64,000 nucleotides of DNA from the NCBI RefSeq assembly GCF_905147365.1, contig NC_056420.1, forward strand, positions 8,070,001 to 8,134,000, given 5' to 3'. The position numbers and the translations under genes are program-made. Source of the stretch: Aricia agestis (lineage: Eukaryota; Arthropoda; Insecta; Lepidoptera; Lycaenidae). Position 1 is the stretch's first letter; each line of letters starts with the position of its first letter. Below, in pieces: positions 44,166-56,057 of this stretch. The notes under the pieces are model-generated. The model saw only the letters and a list, made by a program, of their open reading frames with translations, was not told the DNA's origin and ran no database searches.

Positions 44166-45256
44166 AGCGACTTTGTTCAATATGTTTAAAGAAGATGTGC
44201 TAGTATAGCGCCTTCTGCTCCGACCTTTACGTAATATCCCACAACTACAGTGTAGTATTTTGTACCCAAATACCAATTTAAAAAGTAGCATTTATTTTTA
44301 ATTTACCTTTCCACCATTTTTCGTCCTACGAGTATACTCATGATTTTATTTATACGAAAACCGCGCAATTGTGGCTTTCCGAAATATGGAAAATGGCTTT
44401 AATTCTCGGCTCTCGATGGGCATTCCGATGAAATAACACGACCGCTATTTCGCTTGTTTCAATTAATTAATAAAGTTAGATTAGATTCGGTTAATATTCT
44501 AAGCGTATAATTGTTGAAACAATGATCCATTTGTAATTTAAGCCTCTATTAACGATTAATTTAATTTTAAACAATGCTGCTTTTGTTTGTTACTTGAGGG
44601 ATTCTGGAAAGAAAGGGTTTTCGCATAATTTGGTTTCTTTATTGAGCTATTCAAGTTATTTAATACATGGTGTACGTTGCCCGTAACTTCTTTGCGCCTA
44701 TATTCATTTTAAACACAAGCACCGTTTTTTCTACCAAATTCAGTAAAGTGATATATTTTTCCACGACATTTATGATTTAATGCTAACAAAAAGGAAGAAG
44801 ATGCTAAATATTTTATTAGAAGGAACAAATGGCTTTGCACTTAGTCATTTTTAAAAGACCTCTCTAGATTGTATCGACAAAGGAGCGAGCAGTTTTAACA
44901 AAATTAAACTCGATGTTGTGGACGATCCTAAAGAAGTCGCCACTTTTCTGAGAAATATGAAATCGTTTACAAAAGAAATCGTCGGAGAAAATATGAGCTC
45001 CATTTTCAATCTTCCGTATTTTCTTTTCGTTTGTACGAGCGACAAAAAATATATTAATATGTAATATGTATTATGACTGAGTAGCTGAATGTGAAAAAAT
45101 ACTGAGATTATTTTCTTTAGCGCGGCGTTACTGTAGGTGTGAAAGACTTAAGAAAGGGGACTTTGTGTAAAGCATGATGCAAGTATGAGTTACGGCTTTT
45201 CTTAAAAATAAACCGCGGCTCGGCGCAAACTGGCTAATGTTGACCGAGACTATTCT
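44166..45256. other. intronic stretch without recognisable features
   Basis: AT-rich, no element edges or coding similarity noticed. Confidence 0.45.
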
Positions 45257-45586
45257 CAAATGGGGATTGTCCATTTTTTTTTTTTAATATTGCTCATTAC
45301 AAAAACATTTCGAGGAATAAGGTCAGTGATCGTTTTTCTGTATATAAACGAAAAAAATACCCACTTATATTTTTGAACAAATACGTTTAACCTTTGTTTG
45401 ACCTTCAATGGCGTTAAATTAGCAATAAATTCGATCAACATTACGTTTCGAACTTTTGGTAAGCTTCTCGTATCAGCTTTCACATAATGAGAACTTGCAT
45501 TTGACGAACCAGCCATTATAAAAAAGATTGAAAGGAAAACATATGCAGAGGTCAATTGGCGGCTGATGATGACGTCAGAGCGAAGG
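45257..45586 (-). mobile_element. unclassified DNA transposon family A, copy 2 (right end missing)
   Basis: Starts with the same terminal ATGGGGATTGTCCATTTTTT as copy 1. On the minus strand it encodes MAGSSNASSHYVKADTRSLP followed by KVRNVMLIEFIANLTPLKVK. Copy 1 differs there by only two residues in 44 (V for I, L for Q). Similarity ends after GATGATGACGTCAGAGCGAA, so the right end is deleted. The shared frame start suggests the N-terminus of an unidentified transposase. Confidence 0.6.
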
Positions 45587-46128
45587 TCTCACTTCATTTT
45601 GGCAAATATTGACCACACAGTTTATTGGTAATTTTTTATTTATTTTGGATATACTGGATTTTTCAATTAGAATGAAGAATAAAACTCCGGTCAGAAATAA
45701 AATAACTTTTTAAACCTGCCTTTTAAAAAGCCCAAAACCAAGGCGGCAAGTATCTTCTTGTGTAGTAAATAGAGTTCAGTTTTGAGTGGCCCATTTAAAA
45801 TCGCATTCCATCTTCACGTTGCAATGCGAACTGACCCTTCAGTAGCTTCACTTGTAGTCCGTTTGCTGACCCGATAAACTGCCCGCAAAGTTCTATAATA
45901 GCCAATACAGATAATAAATGTACAGTGTTTGAGTTAGCTGTAATCAGCCTTGGCCAGCGATACACAACTAGTGGGAACTTTGAAACTTACACTGCAATTC
46001 CGAGATAGCAAACTTAGATGGATGACTATCCGAGTTAGGTAAGTAATTTGTTTTCCGAGACCATGACTAAGTTTTGAGTGCGGTAAATGTGATTTAAATG
46101 CTATTCGCGGTAACGATGTAGCCGAGCT

Positions 46129-46147
46129 TGTGTGTGTGTGTGTGTGG
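46129..46147. repeat. GT microsatellite
   Basis: About nine TG units. Confidence 0.8.
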
Positions 46148-46160
46148 CGTCGTAGGTCTA

Positions 46161-46565
46161 AAAAATCAGTCAAGTGCGAGTCGGACTCGCGCACGAAAAT
46201 TGTGTTTTTTGTATGGGAGCTTCATTTTTTATTTCAATATTATTATTGAATATTAAAGTACAGTACATAATATAAGAAAAAAATGTGTGTTAACAATTCA
46301 AGTGCCTACCTCTTGCCATTATTGATATAAAGCGAAAAAGGCCGAAAAAATCACATTTGTTGTATGGGAATTGGGAACCCCCTTAAATAATAATTTTATT
46401 TTGTTTTCAGTATTTGTTGTTATAGCGGCAACAAATATACATAATCTGTGAAAATTTCAGAAGTCTAGCTATAGCGGTTCTAGAGATACAGCCTGGAGAC
46501 AGACAGACGGACAGACAACGAAGTTTTAGTAATACGTTACCCGTTGGGTACGGAACCCTAAAAAG
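46161..46565 (-). repeat. interspersed element family C, copy 3
   Basis: Starts AATCAGTCAAGTGCGAGTCG with GACTCGCGCACG and ends GTTGGGTACGGAACCCTA. The interior TTGTTATAGCGGCAACAAAT agrees with copies 1 and 2. Confidence 0.78.
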
Positions 46566-47322
46566 AGCTAAGTATACTATATTATTGTATAATAATAATA
46601 ATATTTATTTTTGCAACACAAATACTATATACACAAATACTATATACAAATACTATATACACTTTGCAACACAAGTATATTATTATAGAGCTGAGTAATC
46701 AGAAGTGTACTTACTAAGTACATATTCTTTAGTAATAAAATTATTTATTAGAGAATATTTTCAAGTTTTGTAGAGAGCTGAAATTACTGGATAAGGACTA
46801 AGAGAACTAGCGTCAACTCCGACAAGGGCCTTGCCCTTAAATAGAAAGAAGAAGAACACAATAATCTTATACTAGGTATAGTTTTAGGCTCAAAATTCAT
46901 CGATACTTATACTACGACTACAGCTTTATTAAAACGTTTACAGAGCCTTTCACGCACATCATAACTGTATTTTTAATAATATATTATATTGAATAGAATT
47001 TCTACAATTACTCGTATTACCTATGACCCAATAGTTCTGCCCGTATAATAATAGATGAGGTGTCGTCAACATTTCGATGTAGGTGCCGACTGCCGCCTGC
47101 GACCCAATTGGGTCGCATCGGGGACGCTGCATAATTAACGCTTTCGCCCACTTACTCGATCTATTGATCCCTCTACTATTGTTTTAAATATTTGTATTGT
47201 CCATAATTGAGTTCTTACACCGGATCTTCTCGCCGGGCGAGGTCAACACGTAGGACTTTCGGAAAGTTTTTGCTTTATGAAGAAATAAATAAAAAATAAG
47301 ATCAGGTAGTGAAAGTTCATTC

Positions 47323-47535
47323 AAGGAGTGAGCACACTGAGACAGACCGTGCCGGGGCTCAGCGTACCGGGGCTCATCGCAAAAATCCGCCTCCATACAA
47401 TTTGTATAGAAGCGGAAATCCGCTGCGCCCCGACACAGTGTGCGATACGCGCATCCGCTTCCATACAAATTGTATGGAGGCGGATTTTTGCGATGAGCCC
47501 CGGCACGGCCCGTCTCAATATAATGCTCACTCCTT
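47323..47535. mobile_element. MITE with GC-rich repeated interior
   Basis: AAGGAGTGAGCA / TGCTCACTCCTT are perfect termini. Inside, GGGGCTCATCGCAAAAATCC with GCCTCCATACAATTTGTAT pairs with its complement at 47461-47505, and a 15-bp GTACCGGGGCTCA-type duplication lies in the left arm. The several overlapping frames on both strands result from this symmetry. Confidence 0.78.
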
Positions 47536-47720
47536 CATACTGCATAAGTATGCACTAGGATGTGTAGATGGATGAAAACGCTTTCAAGTTTCACCTATTA
47601 AAAATATGTACAGCCGAATGTACACCTCTTCCTTCTTTAGAAGTCGGTTAATAGCTATTAGGAGCCAAAAATCTGGCTGGTCCCGGCAGTAGCTCAGGTT
47701 CGAAGTAAACTTGTTGTAAC

Positions 47721-48018
47721 GTGGGAGAGCCATGCTTTGGCACGAATGGGCCGGCTCGACCGGAGAAATACCACGGGCTCACAGAATACCGGCGTAAAAC
47801 AGCGCTTGCGCTGTGTTTCGCCGAGTGAGTGAGTTTTCCGGAGGCCCAATCCCCACCCTTTTCCCTTCCCTACCCTCCCCTATTACCCTATTCCCTCTTA
47901 AAAGGCCGGCAACGCACCTGCAGCTCTTCTGATGCTGCGAGTGTCCATGGGCGACGGAAGTTGCTTTCCATCAGGTGACCCACTTGCTCGTTTGCCCCCT
48001 GGTTACATAAAAAAAAAA
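47721..48018 (+). mobile_element. SINE-like element (family D), copy 3
   Basis: Full-length plus-strand copy with the head GTGGGAGAGCCATGCTTTGG, a single short CCCTACCCTCCCC block and a terminal A-run. Confidence 0.8.
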
Positions 48019-48421
48019 CTCATCCTGATGCAGAAACTAAGCATCTTTTTTTACAGCGGAATAGCAAACACTCAGACAAGCTTCTTATTAAGTTGTAACC
48101 AGAAAAAAACATTTTTGTTGTTTGAGAATCGGCTACTAGCTTCGCAAAGCAAATCTCTGAACAACTGGACCATAGTTATGACCACATTATGACTATTCCG
48201 AATAGTTTATTTCACATTACAGATACTTAGCTGCGGGCACACTGATAAACAATATTATGAAAATAAAGCCATGAAGCCAAACGCTAATCGGTACAATTAC
48301 CGCCCAAATGTACTGTCGGATAACATCTGATAATGCATATTCATGTCTCACGCCAAATGTGATAGACCATGTTATGACGGGTTAATGTTGCTTACAAAGT
48401 AGTAAATTCCGCTGAAATAGA

Positions 48422-48600
48422 AAGAAAGAAAAAAAGAAACTTTATTTGGTAAAACAGTAAAATAAATACAAATAATCAATAACATTTCAAATACAAGTCT
48501 TACCAAATCGGCGCCTACTCAGCATAATATGTTGCGAAACACAGTTCGCAACGCTGGTTTTCAGTAAGCACCAAAGATAATATTAATTAAAAAATATTTA
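48422..48600 (-). mobile_element. LINE 3' end, minus strand
   Basis: The complement ends AATAAAGTTTCTTTTTTTCT, a polyadenylation signal followed by a T-rich simple tail as in lepidopteran LINEs. The body includes the complement of CAAATCGGCGCCTACTCAGC. No coding part. Confidence 0.55.
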
Positions 48601-49929
48601 ACATTATGCCTAAGCATTTGACTAAGTCTATAAAGCAAAACTGTAACATAAAAATAAATAAAGTACATTTCAGAGTGTACCTATACGCAGATAGCTATTT
48701 ATTGCATGCCTAAACTCTACCCGCTTTTGTAATAACAAACAGACAACAACATTGCCTAACAAATATTGCCTAAACTGATTAGATTGTCCGAGATATCTTC
48801 AAAACTACAACTCTCGTACTATTAACGCATAGTGAATAGTTTAAAACTTAAAAAAAGATGCGGCATCGACACCAAATCGAAACTTTATTATTGTAACATT
48901 GGCATGAGAATCGATTTAATGGTGTATAGTAAAGGGATAATCAAAACGCATGTTCAAAATATTTTGATTTTTTGAGTTGATAGAAACTGCCCACAACGTG
49001 TAACCTTACCGAATAAAAAATGGAGGGCGATAAATAACAATGGGTGTAAGTTAAATAGGTGCATTAGCTGTCTGTATGTGCTAGTACTCCACAATATTAC
49101 TTAACAATGCACAAAACTAGGTCGGTGCTGAGTAAAATTAATCCAGACTGCATAATTTAAAACCTCATTTGCACATACAAAGAAACAACACGATTTTAAT
49201 ATAATTTCACAGCGGAGGAAGGAATGACAACATCAGAAATGTACAGACTAAACACCGCACTTTGAACGAGAAAAATTAACAATTCTTTAAATAAAATTCT
49301 CGCTTAAATAATCACGGGAGCTTGTTTAAATTTAAACGTACAATAACGCATATTGTTTTAAAATGAAATACAACAAAAGCAGGGCTTATAATATTAGTTG
49401 GTAGTCAGCATAATTAAACGTATTGTAGCATTACATTGCGATATTTAGAATCGCAAACTCATATTTCATTACAGAAAATCAAACACAATTAAAACATAAT
49501 GTTGTTATATGAAATAGACACAGGTGATCTGGTTATATAGATAACTTATTATAGATATACAGGAGGAATTGGAATTATTTATGTAGTCTTTGCTCTTTGA
49601 CTTAAAAACAGCTGTTGTACTTAATGCATGTCATTAGATAATAATATTTGCAATCGTTGCCCTTTGCAATCGTTATTGTTTTTCTAAACAATATTTCCAC
49701 AAAACATCGTGGTAGTTCAATAGTAAAGGGAGATACTTATCATCAGAAGTCAATGATCGTAAATTTTTTCAACTTTTTTCACGAATGGACATCGACCAAA
49801 CAAAAAATATGGCCGAATTTATACACAAGCGAAGACAATGCTCCGCGACGCAATGTTTATTTACCCATTCAAGTTGGAAGATAATCGGGCAGCAGCCCAC
49901 TTGTTTGTTTTACAAAATGCTACATTAAT
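48601..49929. other. intronic stretch without recognisable features
   Basis: AT-rich. The plus-strand frame at 49648-49884 has no recognisable domain. Confidence 0.45.
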
Positions 49930-50233
49930 TTATGGTTAAACGAACTTACGTGAAGTGAAGTTCAACCAAAATTTTGTGAGATGCTGCATCTGAGAGACTA
50001 CATAATAACCATGTAGTAGTCCGATTTACGACCTACAACATCGCCACACGATTTTTAGATTTAAAAGGTTTTAACAACTACTCGTTCACTCACTGACAGC
50101 TCGACCGATCCCGAACCTCCGCTCGGCTTCATTTGTTTCAGAGGAGTAGTCGAGGCTTTTATTCTGCTTCCGGGGGTCCTCACGCAGCTTGCGCCATCGG
50201 CGTGCTTTGTGTTTGGGTTTGGGAGGGAGTGAA

Positions 50234-50347
50234 GTCTCTCAGATGCAGCATCTCACAAAATTATGGTTGAACTTCACTTCAGGTAATTTCGTTTAACCAT
50301 AAATTTTATTTCGATGTTGCATCTGAGAGACTTCATAATAACCATGT
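50234..50347. repeat. DIRS internal complementary region
   Basis: CTCTCAGATGCAGCATCTCA ... CGTTTAACCATAAA complements the left edge. TTTTATTTCGATGTTGCATC ... ACCATGTAG complements the right edge. Confidence 0.85.
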
Positions 50348-50519
50348 AGATGTTTAGAGTTTGTAGCAGAATAAAACAGTCATAATAATCATAACAACAC
50401 CCGTGGGTATAACAAGCCGAATAACTATATTATGTACTTTGTCATTAATATCAGTTTTTAATTTATTAAAGTGTATTCTTATTTAATACAGCTTGGGCAA
50501 AAGCGTAATCATCTGAATT

Positions 50520-50750
50520 AATCAGAGGTTGATTGTAAAAGCGCAAAAAACAAAACGAGTTGCCTGACCAGCCTGCCGTTTTCTTAATCAGAGCTAGTGA
50601 CACTCCGGCCCTGCCGGCAGATGAGGCAGCAGCGTGGCGTGTGCTGTAAATATGCTCACGTCCACACCGCTATTGCTCAGAGTCTGCTTGATCCAGCGGC
50701 TTATGTTCTGGGAACTCGCGTTGTGAACGGGCTTCTTAAAAGTAAGAATT
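50520..50750 (-). pseudogene. DIRS tyrosine recombinase, C-terminal part
   Basis: The minus strand reads FKKPVHNASSQNISRWIKQT, LSNSGVDVSIFTAH, then after a frameshift RHAAASSAGRAGVSLALIKK and TAGWSGNSFCFLRFYN. This is the C-terminal catalytic part of DIRS tyrosine recombinases: the H-x-x-R box (damaged by a small deletion after FTAH), the TAGW box and the FYN motif with the nucleophilic Tyr (codon at 50535-50537). The plus-strand frame at 50869-51189 lies next to it and has no recognisable domain. Confidence 0.8.
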
Positions 50751-51719
50751 AATCTGTATTTACATGATTTCGATATTTATTAGTTATTTCGAAATACTTT
50801 AGTAGCGCTAGTGCAGGACAAATTGAGAGTTTGTCTCTAAAGTAGTCTAAAGAATGGAATAATAAGTCTTGGATTTTGCCTGTTCGGCATTGAAGTCTGA
50901 TTTATTATCTTTAATAGTGATTACGATACGTGAATTTTTGGAATTAACGTCTTCTGTTCTTAATATGAGTGATAACGTCTGCACCCGTTGTCCCGTCGCG
51001 CGTCGACAACGCCATGAGAGCTACCATCTTTTTGATAAAGTTTTCGATTACGGATTAGATAAATACTCCAAAACTTTATTAGTATCCCATATGGAGGAAT
51101 ACTTTGGGAAGCTGGGCTTAATCCTAAAAACTCCTTTAAAAAATCTTAGGATACAATCGTTATTGCAACGGGATTTACCAATGAATTAGAGACAAACTAG
51201 ACCTATAACAATTTAACGTTCTTCTGTTAAGAATCGTAATATATCAGCTACGGATCATTCATACTAATCAATATAATTAATTTTACAAAAATTAAACCAA
51301 TGTTTTTATTCCAGTATCATACTGATTAATCGTACCTCCCGATTACCAATAACGATTTTAGTATGAGGTCAATAGACGCCTCCGGTATTCGACGTTTTAT
51401 GTAGGCTTGCCGCACAATATACTGGGCCATAGAGAATGGCCATGGTCTTATTTGAGTAGCGATCGAAACAGTGAAAACTATAACGGCCGAGACGGCCAGT
51501 ACGGGACGGCTAATATACCGGTCGCTTCCTCTTCTACAATTTTCCTAAGACTCTTCAGTATGAGCGTGAATGGCGGAAAGGCATAGAAAATATAATAATA
51601 ATCGTACCATGAAATTGTAAAAGCGTTGATATCGAAGGCACATGGGTATTATTTCCAAGAGACATATCTGTTACACTTATTTTTTAAACACGATGCGAAT
51701 AAGTACGGTAAGTATCAGG

Positions 51720-52240
51720 TTAATCATGTTGACCGAAGCTCAGTAAGATTTTTTGAAAATTCCTATCGTACAATTCCCATTCGGTATCGACATAAGTGTA
51801 CTTAGAAATTTGGTCAGCAACTGTGTTTTCTCGCGATTTTGTATAAGAAGCAAAAATATGTAAGTATGCGCTGTTTTTCGCACCACTGCCATTCATCTCT
51901 CGCGATTTTATTGAGATAAGGAAATTCAATACCTCACAAGTCACATTCTATTGATATAAGATATTATGGCAGTAGTATTATCTATAATTCTTAATAACAC
52001 TTAAATCAAAACGATCCTTGCAAAATAATTTGAGGTTATGGATATTATGATTGCGAGCTTCATCCGCCGACCAATGGCATCTAGTTACCACTCCGTCGCA
52101 CGCGGCGCCCGGCGCCCCAGCCGGTGACCGAAGAGACTGTGAAGCTCTCCAGCTCGTGTTTATTCTATTAAAAGGATTGGAGTCTATATTGCACCACCAA
52201 CTTAAATCATGGTACAAATAAGGTTTTATAGGCATGATGG
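51720..52240 (-). pseudogene. DIRS RNase H region
   Basis: Minus-strand fragments RWSADEARNHNIHNLKLF-like (near 52070, first residue variable) and HIFASYTKSRENTVADQISK followed by TEWELYDRNFQKI correspond to the RNase H domain of DIRS pol, where HI..L E and ENxVAD SR motifs recur. The frames are broken. Confidence 0.72.
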
Positions 52241-52499
52241 AATAAAAAAAATTTTTTTTTTTTTAAACTTCTCTCTTTTAAAGTATTTATTTAGTACGCG
52301 GCCAGCAGCTGTATGCTATTGCCGGACATGCTGAAGTTAAAGTTCACCAATGAACTTCGCGAAATCACGTATGCTAATTTGAACTTTGTTACGGATTTCG
52401 TTAGTTTGTTTAGAAATGTTTTGAAGTTTTCCGGAAGGTAATTGTAATATATGCATGACTTGAGTATTTATGTCAAAGCCAATAAATCTACAAAGGCAG

Positions 52500-53045
52500 C
52501 ATACTACTTTTCTCAAAGTTGATAATAAAATCTTGTTCTGATTTTGACCTTAATAATTATAATATTATGCATCGTGTTGTTACACGTAGCATAATCTTTA
52601 CCTTTACAAAGAAGACCAAGAAGGTAAGCTACCAGTAGATGACCCTGCTTTCTTAACCATGTGAGAAGAGGCTTTAGAAGCTTTTTATAAATACCAATGG
52701 CGCAGAACTTAAGCCGCACGGAAGACAGTTAAATTTATAAAGTTTATTATGAAATCGAAATTTCAATAAAAAAATTATGTGATTTATGAATTGGCACAAG
52801 GAAGTAAGTATGTTTCCATGAGGTTGATTGAGGCCATAATATTATAAGCAATTGGAGAAATTAATTTTATGACAACTGCGAATATCTTCCATTTTAAAAC
52901 GTTGTTTACGTACAAATTTATTAAGTAATTTTGAGTTGAGTATAAATCTGAACCCACCGTTACTTTTCGGTGTAAGAAAAATGTTTGAAATAAATTGATC
53001 TAGCAAATTTTTATTACATACTCGTAGGTACTGAAATAGCATGTA
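52500..53045 (-). pseudogene. DIRS reverse transcriptase region
   Basis: FISNIFLTPKSNGGFRFILN then SKLLNKFVRKQRFKMEDIR is the opening of the RT domain. Further down, IYKKLLKPLLTWLRKQGHLL then VAYLLGLLCKGKDYATC matches the block that normally contains YLDD. Here YLDD reads YLLG (52615-52626), so both catalytic Asp are lost. Frames are interrupted between the two blocks. Confidence 0.82.
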
Positions 53046-53229
53046 ATTGTTTAAGTTTACTTATAGGTTTGCTCATTTGACTCTTTGAAAACGGTGGATT
53101 ACTCGGTTCCACACGTTGGTAAGGTGGCTTACAGAAGGGACTTATAACTCAATGCAGAAGGGTATTTTATATCCTTTAGCATACGACAGCACCGTGCTGT
53201 TGGAGGTTATTAAAAGCAAAGCCAATTGC

Positions 53230-53470
53230 GTAAAAAGAATTGAATGCGGCCGGCGTGAGGTACCTCTAGTAGCGGCGTCTTCTGTCCTTGCCCAGTTTGG
53301 CACTCGCGTAGGGGCGGCAGCGGCTCGGGAGCTGCTGGGCCCTCCTCGCTGACGTGGACGGCTGCGGCTCGTGCGGGTGGGCCAGCGCTGCTGGCGCTGG
53401 CCTCGCGTACTGCTGACGAGGAGGAGCTCGAGAGTTGCTCGGAAGTGTTTGTTGCTTGCGCTACGAGGAA
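53230..53470 (-). pseudogene. gag-like basic region of the DIRS element
   Basis: GC-rich. The best minus-strand frame reads RWPTRTSRSRPRQRGGPSSS and RAAAAPTRVPNWARTEDAAT, rich in Arg, Ser and Pro like DIRS gag C-termini. Weak by itself; position supports it. Confidence 0.45.
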
Positions 53471-54586
53471 GCTTGTTGAGTAAAGGTTTCTTTACTTGAA
53501 GACCAGATCATTCGCTTTCCTTGGTATTTTTATATACTCACCGACCTTTTCACCGAAAAGGTAGACGGCGCTTTTCACGCCTTGGATTGAATTACAATTT
53601 TTTTTTATCTAAACTGGGCAATATTATAAGCTTTATTCGATTGACTAATTCCTCGTAATGCAAATCTAGGAGGATCTGAGCGTTCTCTGAAAATTGTTTA
53701 ATTATTTCGAGTTTTGGAAAGTCTCATTGGATAAATTGTCGCGTTAAATTCGCGAGACTGGCTATTCCTAGGGCCAGTTGATTCTGCGCATTCTCTAATC
53801 GGTTATTTGCAGTCTCCTGTAGTAGAACTGCGGCTACCTATTCATTGAGTTTAGGCGCTTGTGCCAGCGAAAAGTTGGTCGGTATAAGAATCTTCGCCAC
53901 AAGCGACTCCTTGTGTTCCTTAGCCAAACCATCAACCTAGATTTTACCCCAACGATTGGACTACGAGCGGAGGTTCGGGATCGGTCGAGCTGTCAGTGAG
54001 TGGACGAGTAGTTGTTAAAACCTTTTAAATCTAAAAATCGTGTGGCGATGTTGTAGGTCGTAAATCGGACTACTACATGGTTATTATGAAGTCTCCCAGA
54101 TGCAACATCGAAATAAAATTGTTTTAATGGATATGCCAGGAGTTTAACTGCAATCAAGTTTTTGAATCAGGCTACCACACTTAAATTCAGCAAGACTATA
54201 AAAGACATCAAGAGTAGAAATTGATTTAGGTATACCTAAGTAATTAAAAATTTTCAGACAAAATTGTTATGGCAAGACTTAACCCTAGAATAACAAAACG
54301 TCAATAACACTAGAAGCATCCTTGGGAGTTGGTGGGGCTTGTTTACAATGCATACGGACTTACTTTACCTCCAACAGGATGCTTATTTCAACGACATAAG
54401 GAGCATTCTCGTGGAAACTGTAAACGAATATTTACATGTTCACTAAGATAATCGACATTGAAAAGTCCCCATGTTTGTGTTACAAAGTGGCGGCTTCTCG
54501 ACGAGATTGTTTGTTTACAGTGTATGGTGCATTTTGTACCTTTTCTCGACGAGCAACGTTGGCATTGGAAGGATTAAGCGAACGTT

Positions 54587-54766
54587 CAAAATAAAAATAT
54601 ACTTTTACAGTTATTTTTTTCTACCTCTATATTCTATAGGTATAGACTATACTATGACTATGATAATGTTAGGGGGACGAAATAATAAAAAAAAATAGGT
54701 ATAGACTCTATACTTATGGAGTATAGAGGTAGAAAAAAATAACTGTAAAAGTATATTTTTATTTTG
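54587..54766. repeat. foldback with perfect 45-bp arms
   Basis: 54587-54631 and 54722-54766 are exactly complementary (CAAAATAAAAATATACTTTT ... CTACCTCTATA). The loop also contains ATAGGTATAGACT repeats. Probably a MITE. Confidence 0.82.
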
Positions 54767-54809
54767 TAAAATGTAATATTATATTATTATATTGGTCTAT
54801 ACTATAGAC

Positions 54810-55095
54810 CAATGGTTCTTAACCGGTGGTCCGCGGACCACTGGTGGTCCCTGGAGGCATTCCAAGTGGTCCGCGAAACCATCATAATAATATGTGACGT
54901 GACGTAATAAGTCGAGTCGTAACAACTTTTAGATTTTTGCCAAATAAAAAATAAATCAGTGCTAATTATAAAGTAAAGTTTTGCTTGTTTTCTTTATGAA
55001 ACAATTCTTTATTTAGGTAAACCAACTGGGTGGTCCCCGGCAATACAGACATTTGGCATTATGTTCCCTCATGACTAAAAGGTTAAGAACCACTG
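54810..55095. mobile_element. hAT MITE with perfect 8-bp duplication
   Basis: CTATAGAC stands on both sides (54802-54809, 55096-55103). Termini CAATGGTTCTTAACC / GGTTAAGAACCACTG are inverted repeats with one mismatch, followed by GGTGGTCCGCGGACCACTGG at the left. Size, duplication length and CAnTG ends are those of hAT elements. No transposase. Confidence 0.9.
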
Positions 55096-55627
55096 CTATA
55101 GACAGAAAAAATATCAAATGAAATTATTATAAAAATCGTTTTTGTTCTTATTTAATATAATATATACACCGAACTCTTACCATCTACCGATACTATTCAA
55201 AGCTGTTCGTTGTGCTCCTCATATTGCTACGTCTGATTTAGGCACCAGTCTCTCACAAAATTCTGTTATTAACGTTTTTTTCTGTTTTTTTTATTAAAAT
55301 TTGAAATGCAATCCTACCATTCTATTTATTTCAAGTTAAATGATTATATTTAACCCTACAATCCATCTCAGGCCCCAATATCCCGATTCCCGAGGTATTT
55401 CATGAAATTTCAAATACAGTTACGAATCACAAAAAGTTAGCACAAATTTACATCCCTTAGAACTAATTACAAGAAGTTATATTTAGCTAATTGAGAGAGA
55501 CTTTGGAAATTATGCGGTATTCAGAAAGTTGGAATTTTATTAATTTACCAAAATTGCTCTTGTTTAAGCACTTCGGCTTAAAACTATAGTCATCTGTGGT
55601 TTGAAGTTAGCTTATAGTTGAATTACT
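55096..55627. other. intronic stretch without recognisable features
   Basis: AT-rich sequence between the hAT MITE and the second TRIM copy. Confidence 0.5.
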
Positions 55628-56057
55628 TGAGGCGGTACCCACAATTCGCCTAACATTCGACCGGTCAGCAAGCAGAGCACATCTCTCCTGGTCAGTACGT
55701 AGCATCGGCCCCGCACGGCAGCTATCCGACTCACTGGATCTTGTGCAGCAGCATCACAGTTCCGACTCACTGGGACTCACTGCAACAGTTCCGACTCACT
55801 GGAATTCACTGGCACTGGCGACTCAAGCAACAATACTTCAAGATTCGACCTCCGGTCTTCTATTCGGGGGGGAGTGATGTGGCGATACCCACAATTCGCC
55901 TAATATAAAAACTTTCCTGCATCGCGCTATCGAAGTTTTCTGAGCGCGTCGATATATATACGACAGCTGAATTGTGTCACGTGGGCTCCGGCCTGACCGA
56001 GCATACCACCTCGCTCGGTCGGAAGATCTTCCTTTGTGGTGGTCACGCATATTCCCA
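55628..56057 (+). mobile_element. TRIM-like element, copy 2, left LTR mostly deleted
   Basis: About 35 bp of the left LTR (TGAGGCGGTACCCACAATTC...) are fused directly to the interior at GACCGGTCAGCAAGCAG. The rest of the interior, the polypurine tract (seven G, AGTGA) and the right LTR (55878-56057) follow. The right LTR keeps the segment missing from the 13805-13960 LTR and has a short AT insertion after CGCCTAA. Confidence 0.8.

Larger units (their letters stand above)
49930..54117 (-). mobile_element. DIRS-type tyrosine-recombinase retrotransposon, degenerate
   Basis: A 4.2-kb element on the minus strand with the full DIRS order from high to low coordinate: basic gag-like region (53230-53470), reverse transcriptase, RNase H, tyrosine recombinase, internal complementary region, terminal repeat. 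The inverted terminal repeats are 49985-50125 and about 53965-54108. The internal complementary region 50234-50347 equals the complement of the left edge (49930-49999) joined to the inward-reading right edge (54074-54117). That structure is unique to DIRS elements, which integrate through a circular intermediate without target duplication. Frameshifts and stops show it is dead. Confidence 0.88.

Noticed and set aside
47184..47575. Five overlapping frames on both strands
   Set aside because: They arise from the symmetric arms of the MITE at 47323-47535; a repeated inverted sequence gives mirrored frames.
50869..51189. 106-codon plus-strand frame
   Set aside because: It lies antisense inside the DIRS element between recombinase and RNase H, with no known domain.
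53116..53352. 78-codon plus-strand frame in GC-rich sequence
   Set aside because: It is antisense to the gag-like part of the DIRS element.
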